Assembly: GCA_030605565.1 (NCBI GenBank)
Contig: JAUWIB010000138.1
Span: forward strand, 1 to 49,380
DNA from: a bacterium
Lineage (GTDB): Bacteria; Zixibacteria; MSB-5A5; GN15; FEB-12
Length of the DNA stretch: 49,380 nt
Reading direction: 5' to 3'
Below the pieces are notes generated by a model. That model was not told the DNA's origin. It saw nothing but the letters and a program-made list of their open reading frames with translations, and ran no database searches. Positions 33,801-40,616 of this stretch are shown here, piece by piece (position 1 is the first letter of the stretch; every line of letters starts with the position of its first letter). A program made the position numbers and the translations under genes.

Positions 33801-34353
33801 CGCGTCCGTAGCTCACCTCCAGCCAGGGCGGCAGTTTCTGGTAGCAGGCGATCAGGGTATCGCTCGGTGAAATCTCAAGTGATGAAAGATCAAACGCACC
33901 CAGGTTCGTGCTGAATGAGTAGTCATCACCGCGTTGCAGTAGTCGACCATTGAGATACAGGGAATCGGACTCGTGAAAGATAAAATGCGAGCCGATAAAG
34001 AGTCGCTTGGGAATCTCATCTGAGGAAAGCACTTTGCGGATGCCGACGGCGTGAGAGCTACCAGCCAGCATGAGCAGTAGCGCCAGGCATAGATAGGTTT
34101 TGTGGGCGGCAGACGTTCTAAGGCTGTCCCATGGGTTCGTTTCGCCGGGTCCTGAGATCGACGCAGTCGAGATTGTGCCCCGGCGATCTTTCCAAACGGT
34201 TGCGGAGAGTACGCTTAAGGAACCGGCGGTTCTCACGACCTCCTCCGGATGTCGAAGGAACCACCGGAACATGTACTTGTGGGACAGCCTCTCCTCGTCT
34301 GCCCCTGTATCCACGTGGCGCCCGAGGACGTACACCACGCACAAAACCTCCAA
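30859..34353 (-). CDS. Large outer-membrane beta-barrel protein with SprA-like motifs
   Basis: The frame is open for 1164 codons, but about the first 85 are encoded by repeat DNA, and the true start is unsettled. The signal sequence (TYLCLALLLMLAGSSHA) is encoded at about 34098-34046. After it comes an N-terminal strand region (LFIGSHFIFHESDSLYLNGRLL), a Thr/Pro-rich linker, then GHDGLQGPYAISE and EQVWLDGEQLERGANKDYTV with DYPTGRITF. Those recall the repeated motif of the Bacteroidota SprA/Sov translocon, though SprA is about twice as long. The remaining 700 residues are barrel-like strands ending GRGELVAGF. It is coupled to the BamA-like gene. SprA identity is only a suggestion. Confidence 0.6.
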   Translation of the reverse strand: MEVLCVVYVLGRHVDTGADEERLSHKYMFRWFLRHPEEVVRTAGSLSVLSATVWKDRRGTISTASISGPGETNPWDSLRTSAAHKTYLCLALLLMLAGSSHAVGIRKVLSSDEIPKRLFIGSHFIFHESDSLYLNGRLLQRGDDYSFSTNLGAFDLSSLEISPSDTLIACYQKLPPWLEVSYGRELPPASTSAVTTPRPQQRPVGMTSTTSASSVSISGAKSFRFSARTAGSSEFSQSLDLTISGELAPGVLISGAVSDRGYDPSYGTANSRLNELDKVNLRLTSPSVTAQVGDIETVDRLSLVAPTSRAASGAMFVVQRERWHVDALAARPKGRYASVRFMGHDGLQGPYAISESGRPQPVAPRSEQVWLDGEQLERGANKDYTVDYPTGRITFNVNHPIDSRRRIEVDFQPLASGYKGELLSTGGSAVFGDSLLTIALELRRDGDDKDQPLWGEPTAEDRRLLAEVGDSTALAVRTGVRPDSTGSYLLVTDSLPDSVYQYVGRESGDYSITFSFVGVAAGSYRFLGADQYEFVGDGGGDYLPVVAPIAPERADHYRLRARLKSRVLGQISADIRQSVYDRNLFSSLDDSDNDGLYYLLRLDRKFGKSSSANELSLEVRHRQTEYRTHERLNAPEFQREFLLPEKYAPTSDETLYRWQGTVTPSRFVTVRTGLSRLEYEHAFSSNKVNVRTEMKPHHRVEAVAGFEEMRSRFTSGDSTQRGNGEYAMGQVRLLLADGITLSSLLESDNRKHDYRGAGQGTRYQRYELGLSGRNESLRYEQYHEDSLTGRWLQTFQHRRTSLTSNRRLGDLSYQFMVTHQWLDRVLSSEKSFLGRLGYRYHNGKRNLTVDGAYVVSTETRNARGLTYLEVEPGRGNFIFQDGTYLPDPDGDYIQVEELLSDRSRVRRGERSFHLRREFSQVYIRFDSRIEEELLDEGTREWYWIVPFLSDKSQPFLFYDRRYDADLRLARIHSFHVVNLSYSEDMQQRLAAGEVRQRSHRKESVSLKQVVNELFLEETLDLFQIDRDRSYGGGGDVAGFKVGLSARRRFSALELTVGGAYRRAESSQGELSRIYLASLGARRQLARKGELRTLIELYTQRLTDMGATPSYFLTDNKPGKRGAIWSVRLNYGLKGELRLNFSLTGRHADNRRARLTGRGELVAGF
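34101..34343. repeat. 243-bp element with inverted arms, family 3, copy B
   Basis: This is the same element as 24971-25213, in the same orientation and exactly the same length. The left arm is 34101-34131, the right arm 34276-34343, and the 144-bp core is unrelated to copy A. It lies between the NHL lipoprotein gene and the large barrel gene. Its left arm reads directly into the barrel protein's signal peptide. A GGAGG followed by GTG (34338) sits at its right end, but this may be chance. Confidence 0.75.
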
Positions 34354-34374
34354 TCGTTATGGGTCAGCCACTTA

Positions 34375-34438
34375 GAGATTGCCACGGTCGCCTGCGACGA
34401 CCTCGCAATGACGATTGCGGCGTTTCTCAACAACCTGC
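34375..34438 (+). repeat. Dispersed repeat, family 2, copy C
   Basis: GAGATTGCC...CCTCGCAATGAC (34375-34412) is followed by GCGTTTCTCAACAACCTG. It matches the right arm and AT-rich tail of the element at 2289-2365. Its tail touches the stop codon of the NHL lipoprotein gene. Confidence 0.6.
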
Positions 34439-35388
34439 TAGTCCGGTTCATCATACAGGATGCGATAGATCACCAGGCGATTATTGCCGCTGTCGGAAAT
34501 CATCAGGCGTCCATCCGGCAAGGCGGCGATATCACGAGGATTGCGCAATCCCTTCTTGTCCCCGACCAACATCGGAATCGCCACGAGAGGTCTTCGTCCG
34601 CCGATATCGAGACAGACTACTTGACCACTAGATGCTTCCAATACCCACAGGTGATTTCCGTCGAAGGTCATGGCTACCGGATCGCTCACCACTGCTCGGG
34701 TGATCTCGCGCGAGAAACTACCGTAGGGATCATAGAATACCAGGCGCGAGTTACCTTTGTCGGCTACCACGAAGTCGCCGTCGGGAATTGTCGTGACTTT
34801 TTCCGGGCTTCGAAGCTGCCCGCCGGCGTACCCGAATTCACCGATGAAGCGGCTGAATCTTCCGGCGTTGTCAAACAGAGCGATACGATCCTGGTCACGA
34901 TCGGCAACCCAGACCTCACCATAGTCGGTCACGGCGACTCCCGAGGGATGACCATACTTGAAGGGGTCATCTTCGTCGCGGAGCTCGATCTCGTCGACAA
35001 AATTGAGCCGCGCATCGTAGCGGACGATGCGGCGATTGCCTTCGTCGACCACCAGAAGGTTGAGAGCGTTATCAAGAGTGACAAAAGTGGGATTGTTGAG
35101 CAACCCGGCGCTGAAACCATAACCCCCGATTTCGTGGGTAGCGTTCAGGGTCGAGTCGAAACGTAACAGACGATTGTTGCCGTTGTCCGCAAGGTAGGTG
35201 ATTCCGTCGGGGGCAACCGCCAAACCCACCGGGTTCTGAAGTTCCTGTCCGAGTATCGTACCCGTGATCACCTGCTCCACCAACAATGCTGCGGGTGTTT
35301 GAGGATGGGTTGGTCGGACGTGTGGTCCGCGAGGCGGGCCGCTACAGGCTAAGGAAACCAGTATCAACAGAATCGAAAGTCGGTACAT
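34438..35388 (-). CDS. NHL-repeat beta-propeller lipoprotein
   Basis: This 316-residue protein starts at the ATG 35388, with GAGG seven bases upstream; the longer frame start at 35424 would overlap the next gene's end. The lipobox is LVSLAC (Cys15). The mature part has six or so NHL repeats, each with a pattern such as NPVGLAVAPDGITYLADNGN, HPSGVAVTDYGEVWVADRDQ and NPRDIAALPDGRLMISDSGN. These form a beta-propeller anchored to the membrane. NHL propellers bind proteins or ligands; some relatives are lyases, but no catalytic evidence is seen. It follows two DUF5683-like genes on the same strand. Confidence 0.85.
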   Translation of the reverse strand: MYRLSILLILVSLACSGPPRGPHVRPTHPQTPAALLVEQVITGTILGQELQNPVGLAVAPDGITYLADNGNNRLLRFDSTLNATHEIGGYGFSAGLLNNPTFVTLDNALNLLVVDEGNRRIVRYDARLNFVDEIELRDEDDPFKYGHPSGVAVTDYGEVWVADRDQDRIALFDNAGRFSRFIGEFGYAGGQLRSPEKVTTIPDGDFVVADKGNSRLVFYDPYGSFSREITRAVVSDPVAMTFDGNHLWVLEASSGQVVCLDIGGRRPLVAIPMLVGDKKGLRNPRDIAALPDGRLMISDSGNNRLVIYRILYDEPD

Positions 35389-35410
35389 ACATAGCCTCGC
35401 CCGCCGAGCG

Positions 35411-36217
35411 TCAGAAACGGGCAAACAGTGATACCTGAACCTGCCGGTCGATGCTCAGCGGATCGATATCCAGGCGATAACCGAACCGCCGCTGGTCGTC
35501 AGCCGCCGGGGTCGCGCCAAACAGTTTGCGCGTTTGTCTGGCGTCGCGAACAGCATCGATAACCGACACGATCCGATTGAGAATCATCAGACCGATTGTA
35601 TAATCTCGTCTGCGAAATGCTTCGCGACTACCGTTTTTCAACTCCCGATAGGCCGCTTTGTCGGCCGGATCACGCCAGCGCCAGTGGTTGGATTCGTTGT
35701 CGATCAGGTACGGGCGATCACGGTCCTGAACCCGACCCTGTTCGTTAAAGTGATCGATATCATCGTAAAAACCGACCCAGTCACGAAACAGGTCGTCCTT
35801 GTCCTCAAGCTCGGCGCCGGCGCGTTCGCGGGCAAAGTTGATGTAGTCGTCCTCTTTCCACGTGCCGTAGGTGTGATAGGACAAATAACCCAGCCACGAG
35901 AGAGCTTCGGCCGCGAAAAAATATCGAGCTTTTTTGCGGTTACCGACATAGTACTCTCCAAGACCGGGCAACAGCGCCGAGTAGAGCACGGCCCTGGATA
36001 CGGACTTGCGGTCGGGATGGGCCTGTTTCACGCCCCAGTCATCGCGATCACGTTGGGCGAGACTGGTCGGCATAGATGAACCGGAGACGCCAAGCGTCGG
36101 TGTCTGTAATTCGATTGCAAGTTCCGTCTGAATAGGTGTCGGCTCCAGATTCAGAACGGCGCCGGCTGGCGATCCAAAAGCCAAACTCAGTCCAATTATG
36201 ATCCAGCAATTCTTCAT
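35411..36217 (-). CDS. DUF5683-like membrane protein, copy 2
   Basis: This 268-residue protein starts at the ATG 36217, at the beginning of a signal peptide (NCWIIIGLSLAFGSPAGA); the frame extension to 36274 overlaps the preceding gene. The hallmark is SRAVLYSALLPGLGEYYVGN, then KKARYFFAAEALSWLGYLSY, a Gly/Pro membrane hairpin typical of DUF5683/TM2-like proteins. A charged region and a second membrane segment (YTIGLMILNRIVSVIDAVRDA) follow, and a barrel-like end (QVQVSLFARF). It is a paralogue of the gene at 36232-37197. Function unknown. Confidence 0.65.
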   Translation of the reverse strand: MKNCWIIIGLSLAFGSPAGAVLNLEPTPIQTELAIELQTPTLGVSGSSMPTSLAQRDRDDWGVKQAHPDRKSVSRAVLYSALLPGLGEYYVGNRKKARYFFAAEALSWLGYLSYHTYGTWKEDDYINFARERAGAELEDKDDLFRDWVGFYDDIDHFNEQGRVQDRDRPYLIDNESNHWRWRDPADKAAYRELKNGSREAFRRRDYTIGLMILNRIVSVIDAVRDARQTRKLFGATPAADDQRRFGYRLDIDPLSIDRQVQVSLFARF

Positions 36218-36231
36218 GCGTTCGTCAACTG

Positions 36232-37197
36232 CTAAAACTTGTAGCTGAATGTCACGTATGGGGTGTCCTTCCACGAAGAATACGACCGTAGCGACGGTTT
36301 GACATCCACATTCGAAAACGGCTGATTATACTTCAACCCGTGGTTGTGCCTCTTGGTGGCGAAAAAGGCCTCAAAGGCGCTGATCAGGTGATTGCCCATG
36401 ACGACAAACACCATTTTCATCCCCTTATCATACTCTTGGTTGGCATCGTCGCGCATATCTTCATAGATCAGTCGGTTGGCCGAATGCGGTATGTACTCGC
36501 CGGCCGCGACATACATGTTATTGATCGACTCCCTCAGATTCTGGTCTTCGAGCGTGGCGTCGTCCCATCCCCAGGAGAATTGGTTGTACTTGCCGGTCAT
36601 CTCGTAGTACTGCTGGTCCCTCTCATTGGGGAGGATGTGAGTAAACCCCCTTCGCATCTCCGAATCTTCCAGAGTGTCCGGTCGCAGGGTGCCGTAGGCG
36701 GACATCAGGTAGGCCTGGTAAGCCTGATAATCTTCGTCGCCAATAGTGTAAGTGACGCCGTCCACGTTCCAGTGGTCTCGGTTGAACTTCTCGAACTCCG
36801 CCGTGATGTCGTCCCCGTTGCCGTGATACTTGAAAGCCTGGGACAGTCCGAATACTTCAACGGCCAGAAAGAGCAAAGGCTTGAGCTTGCTGCCGGAATA
36901 GTATTGTCCCAGCCCCGGAACCGCCAGAGAATACAAGAACGCTCTACCCGGGGACTTGTACTCCGGTGGTCGCACATCAACCTGGGCCAGGTCGGCCAGC
37001 GTGATATCATCTTCGGCGTCGACCGACAGACCTTCGTTTGATTCAACCCCCTCGTTGCTGAGACTGTAGCGCACTTTCTGCAACTCGCGATCAAAGAGCG
37101 ACTGTCCCACATCAGCCCGCGCCGAACCGACCATCCAGCAAGTTGACAGTATACCCAGCCCGGCCAGGAAACCGACTAATCTCATTTTCTTGAACAT
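36232..37197 (-). CDS. DUF5683-like membrane protein, copy 1
   Basis: This 321-residue protein starts at an ATG with AAGGAG eight bases before. It has a signal peptide (VGFLAGLGILSTCWMVGSARA) and a paired membrane motif (RAFLYSLAVPGLGQYYSGSK...PLLFLAVEVFGLSQAF) that matches the neighbouring gene. A long acidic, aromatic-rich middle (about 120-225), a second membrane segment (MKMVFVVMGNHLISAFEAFFA) and an end DTPYVTFSYKF follow. It is probably an envelope protein. It lies 12 bp after the M6-like protease gene, so they are likely co-transcribed. Confidence 0.65.
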   Translation of the reverse strand: MFKKMRLVGFLAGLGILSTCWMVGSARADVGQSLFDRELQKVRYSLSNEGVESNEGLSVDAEDDITLADLAQVDVRPPEYKSPGRAFLYSLAVPGLGQYYSGSKLKPLLFLAVEVFGLSQAFKYHGNGDDITAEFEKFNRDHWNVDGVTYTIGDEDYQAYQAYLMSAYGTLRPDTLEDSEMRRGFTHILPNERDQQYYEMTGKYNQFSWGWDDATLEDQNLRESINNMYVAAGEYIPHSANRLIYEDMRDDANQEYDKGMKMVFVVMGNHLISAFEAFFATKRHNHGLKYNQPFSNVDVKPSLRSYSSWKDTPYVTFSYKF

Positions 37198-37209
37198 TCA
37201 ACAAGCTCC

Positions 37210-40200
37210 TTATCTGATAACGGCAATATCTGTGAAGGCGGTTTTGGTTTCTCCGCCAAAATCTACTTCAATAAGACAGCGATAAACCCCCGGCGTTGCC
37301 TCGCCACACACCCAGGTTTTTTCATTGTCGACGCCGCCTGAAGTGGGTCCAACGAATCGGGCCACCTCACGGCCGGAAAGATCATAGATGGCAAACTCTA
37401 CCCGCGATGCCTCCCGGCCCAGGAAGTATCGAATCGTAGTCGCGCCGTCGACCACCGGATTAGGGTAGTTGTAGAACTTCTCTTCCGGAAACAAATCGGA
37501 AAACTGCTTAGGCGCCGCTAGGTCGGTTGCATCAAAGGCAAAACTTCCCTCGGGATCATGGCCGCCCATAGGCCAGTGGTTGGAGACGGTGTCGGCGGCA
37601 ACCTCCCAGGCGTAGAACCATCCGTCGGCGCCGAGATAAGCCAGCCGTCCCGCCCCTGATGTGTCAGCGAAGATCAATGATGACCCCGCGCCGCGTTCAC
37701 CAGCCGGTAAGGGGAATCCGTACGACAAGTTCGGCCCGAATGAATAGATGTTACCGGCGAAAGTGGGGAAGACCAACTCCGGTTGGCCGCCTTTTTCGAT
37801 GTCTGCGATTACCGGCGCTGCTACGGGAATATCTTCATAGTATCCAAAGAAGTTGATATCATCGTACTGCAAACGGTCATTGATCTCGGCAGGATAACCG
37901 GTCAGCAAAGTCAACTCGCGGTTGAATGCGTACACGGCGTTGGCGCCGCCAATAACCAGGTCAGGATACCCATCAAGGTCGATATCCCCGGCCACCGGAT
38001 TGGTGGTGAAGGTGTAACCGGTTTCCCTGGACGCGGTCAGCGTAAAGGGAGAGGTCGACCCGGCTGTCGTCAGGTCAACCGAAAGCAGCATGGCCCGTCC
38101 ATCATACGAGAAAACCGCCACCTCCGGCGTGCCGTCCCGGCCCACATCCACCAGGATCGGACCAAGATCATAGTATCCATCCAGGGTGTATGCGACACTG
38201 TCGGATGAATTCAGAAGCCACAGCCGTGTTTGCTCAGAACTATTGTCTACCAGCGAATCGCCCGCCAGGAGTATAAGACTGGAACCGTAGCGACAGATAC
38301 CGTGGTAGGTCTCTTCGTCGAAATCATAAAGCTCCCGTTCCGGTGGTATCAGGTCTTCTTTGAGGTAGATGCTGCCGCTGTTGGTCAGAACCCACAAGCG
38401 ATCGCCAAAGGACAAAGCGATGGGCGCGCCCGAAGTGAAAAAATAAGGTTGGGCCGGGGGGATAGGCGGATCGGCCAGTCCGTCGTCGTTGGCATCCGCC
38501 GGACGATAGAATGCCACTCGTCCAGCACCGCCAACGGGATAGCCGACCGCGACAAACTTCTCCGGGAGACCCAGTCCGAAATCGCCGGTCACCGGGCCAG
38601 CCGAGATTTCCTCGGGTGTTTCTGCGAACAACGGCAAGGGATGCAGACGACCGGTGTGAACAGAGGCCAGGGCCGTGTCGTAGTATGTGCTGCAAGGGTC
38701 ACACTGCGATATCTGATGAATGAAGTTCTCGCCGTCAAGCGTGACGGCCAGAAGGTTTCGTCCCGAGGCGAAGATGATCTCGTTGGTCCCATCGAGGTTC
38801 AGATCGTCCACTATCGGCGAGAGGCCAAGAACAGGTGAACCCGCCCGCACCGGAAAACCGTCGACCAGTCCATCGGTCTGGAGGTCAAAGGTGATCACGG
38901 TGTCGATCCTTCGGCCCGGCCCGGTCGGTCTCAGCCGACCGATATGTTCGATTCTGACATGGGTGTCGTTTCCGGAGTTATCTATTGCCGGTGGGTTGGT
39001 GTTGGGTGTGAAGGAGCGCTTACGGTCGTCGCGAAACATATCTTCGGCTGATCCATAGCGCCGCCGACCGGTTTCATAGTAACCACTCATGTCCACCACA
39101 CCGTCGGCCTCCATTAGCCGGATGAAACGTCGGGAGGGCACCAACTGTAACCGGTTATCCTCGAAATTGATGACGGTATCACCGGTGAACCAGTCGTAGT
39201 TCAAGCCCGCCACACCTTCGTCAATATGGTAGATCAACAGTCCGCTTCCCGGCAGGAGAAAGTCGTACTCCCCGGTGAACTCCCGGGTGACCGTATCCAC
39301 AGGATACTGGATCACGCCGGTGGCGCTATCGGCCAGCAGTCCGGTAACGATGTCGGGGAAGAGGTCGTCGACTCGGTTTTCGATCAGGTAATATTCATTT
39401 TCGGAGATAGGGACACGGGCGATCTTGGTGGCGTCAGTGGCAATCTCCGCTGCTGCAATGTAGATATCGGTTCCGGCGCGGAAATCGACCACATCTACAA
39501 ATCCCAGAAAAGCGCGCGACCAGGCGCACGGATAGACCGGAATGGTCCCGAAAGCACCGCCGGCGTCGAAGCCGAAGTCGACGCTGGTGTGGAAGCCGTT
39601 GTGATCCATAAGGGCGAAATCGCCGAGGTTGGTGATGAAGTAATCGGTTCGGTACAGATCGAGCAACCCCAGTTGGTGACCAAACTCGTGGGCGATCACG
39701 GCATTCATTGCCGTGGCGCGGTTATCTTGATTGGCCGTTTCGGGCAGGATCAACGCATCCCAAATGGTGGTCGAATCGTTGTCGACGTGGAGGGTATCAA
39801 AGAACACGCTGTCCGGCACGAAATTTACGTAACCGGTAAACAGATCAGAACAGGTCGGCGGGAACCCAATATCGTTCTGACGGTCACTCCCGGCATGAAA
39901 CAGGAAGTACGAGTCATAGTTGTAGAACTCGATCTCCGGCGATACCGAATCAGCTACCTCGAAACAGTCGACGAAATAGTGCACCAAACCGAATATGACG
40001 GTATCGAATTGTTCCTCGGCAGGCAGGCTGGCGCCACAGATGCCATACTCGCTCATTCTTTCCGGCAACCGATAAGCAGAGTCGCGGCTGGGTGGCCAGA
40101 TATCCCAGTCGAGCGTGATTTTCCCCTCGCTGACTGTTTCCCAATAGATCTTGAGGGCCTCCAGGTGGGCATCGAAGTAAAGGGAGTCATGCGGGGGCGG

Positions 40201-40599
40201 ATCGATCCAGTGTTTGATACGGTCGTAGTAGGCGGCAGAGTCAACTGGGTTGGCCAGCGGCCGGGAAAGATCCATCTCACCGTTACCGGTGGTGTTGGGG
40301 TCATCCGTCTCTTCGGCCTGAAAGTTGAACCTCATCACCAGGATTTTGATCGTAGCCAGAGGCTCAGCCAACCCCCTGGTCGGCAGCGACCATGGTGACT
40401 TGCGCTCCAAACCAAAGTCTATCGAGCGAGCGCGTCGTTGGGCCAGCGAGTGATGCTGCACCTTGTTATCGGTCACGCTGTTCTCATCCCGCTGGCGCGT
40501 TCCGTAAAGCAAACGATCGCCCGCTTGAACCGGCAGCGCCAGTGCGGCTACCAGTATGACAGCGAAGAGTGTTCGGATTATGTCGATTCTTGATTGCAA
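37210..40599 (-). CDS. Secreted M6-like metalloprotease with propeller and C-terminal sorting domain
   Basis: This 1129-residue protein starts at a TTG preceded by AGGAG (9-base spacing), with a signal peptide (RTLFAVILVAALALPVQAG). The zinc site HEFGHQLGLLD lies near residue 303, in a domain like M6 (immune inhibitor A) peptidases, with DFALMDHNG as a possible third-ligand/Met-turn region. Residues about 580-1030 hold FG-GAP-like propeller blades (DLNLDGTNEIIF, DVGRDGTPEVAVF, DIDLDGYPDLVIG). The last about 90 residues are a sorting-type domain (NYPNPVVDGATTIRYFL, FAIYDLSGREVARF), as on type IX secretion substrates. It is encoded right after the PorV-like gene and is a natural substrate candidate. 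Confidence 0.85.
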   Translation of the reverse strand: MQSRIDIIRTLFAVILVAALALPVQAGDRLLYGTRQRDENSVTDNKVQHHSLAQRRARSIDFGLERKSPWSLPTRGLAEPLATIKILVMRFNFQAEETDDPNTTGNGEMDLSRPLANPVDSAAYYDRIKHWIDPPPHDSLYFDAHLEALKIYWETVSEGKITLDWDIWPPSRDSAYRLPERMSEYGICGASLPAEEQFDTVIFGLVHYFVDCFEVADSVSPEIEFYNYDSYFLFHAGSDRQNDIGFPPTCSDLFTGYVNFVPDSVFFDTLHVDNDSTTIWDALILPETANQDNRATAMNAVIAHEFGHQLGLLDLYRTDYFITNLGDFALMDHNGFHTSVDFGFDAGGAFGTIPVYPCAWSRAFLGFVDVVDFRAGTDIYIAAAEIATDATKIARVPISENEYYLIENRVDDLFPDIVTGLLADSATGVIQYPVDTVTREFTGEYDFLLPGSGLLIYHIDEGVAGLNYDWFTGDTVINFEDNRLQLVPSRRFIRLMEADGVVDMSGYYETGRRRYGSAEDMFRDDRKRSFTPNTNPPAIDNSGNDTHVRIEHIGRLRPTGPGRRIDTVITFDLQTDGLVDGFPVRAGSPVLGLSPIVDDLNLDGTNEIIFASGRNLLAVTLDGENFIHQISQCDPCSTYYDTALASVHTGRLHPLPLFAETPEEISAGPVTGDFGLGLPEKFVAVGYPVGGAGRVAFYRPADANDDGLADPPIPPAQPYFFTSGAPIALSFGDRLWVLTNSGSIYLKEDLIPPERELYDFDEETYHGICRYGSSLILLAGDSLVDNSSEQTRLWLLNSSDSVAYTLDGYYDLGPILVDVGRDGTPEVAVFSYDGRAMLLSVDLTTAGSTSPFTLTASRETGYTFTTNPVAGDIDLDGYPDLVIGGANAVYAFNRELTLLTGYPAEINDRLQYDDINFFGYYEDIPVAAPVIADIEKGGQPELVFPTFAGNIYSFGPNLSYGFPLPAGERGAGSSLIFADTSGAGRLAYLGADGWFYAWEVAADTVSNHWPMGGHDPEGSFAFDATDLAAPKQFSDLFPEEKFYNYPNPVVDGATTIRYFLGREASRVEFAIYDLSGREVARFVGPTSGGVDNEKTWVCGEATPGVYRCLIEVDFGGETKTAFTDIAVIR

Positions 40600-40616
40600 A
40601 CGAACGATCTCCTAAA

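Noticed and set aside
34101-34343. Integron attC site or IS terminal repeats
   Set aside because: No RYYYAAC/GTTRRRY core sites, no transposase or integrase gene, and no target-site duplication could be seen.
39226-40398. 390-codon plus-strand frame
   Set aside because: It is antisense to the M6-like protease gene, which has a clear zinc site and sorting domain.
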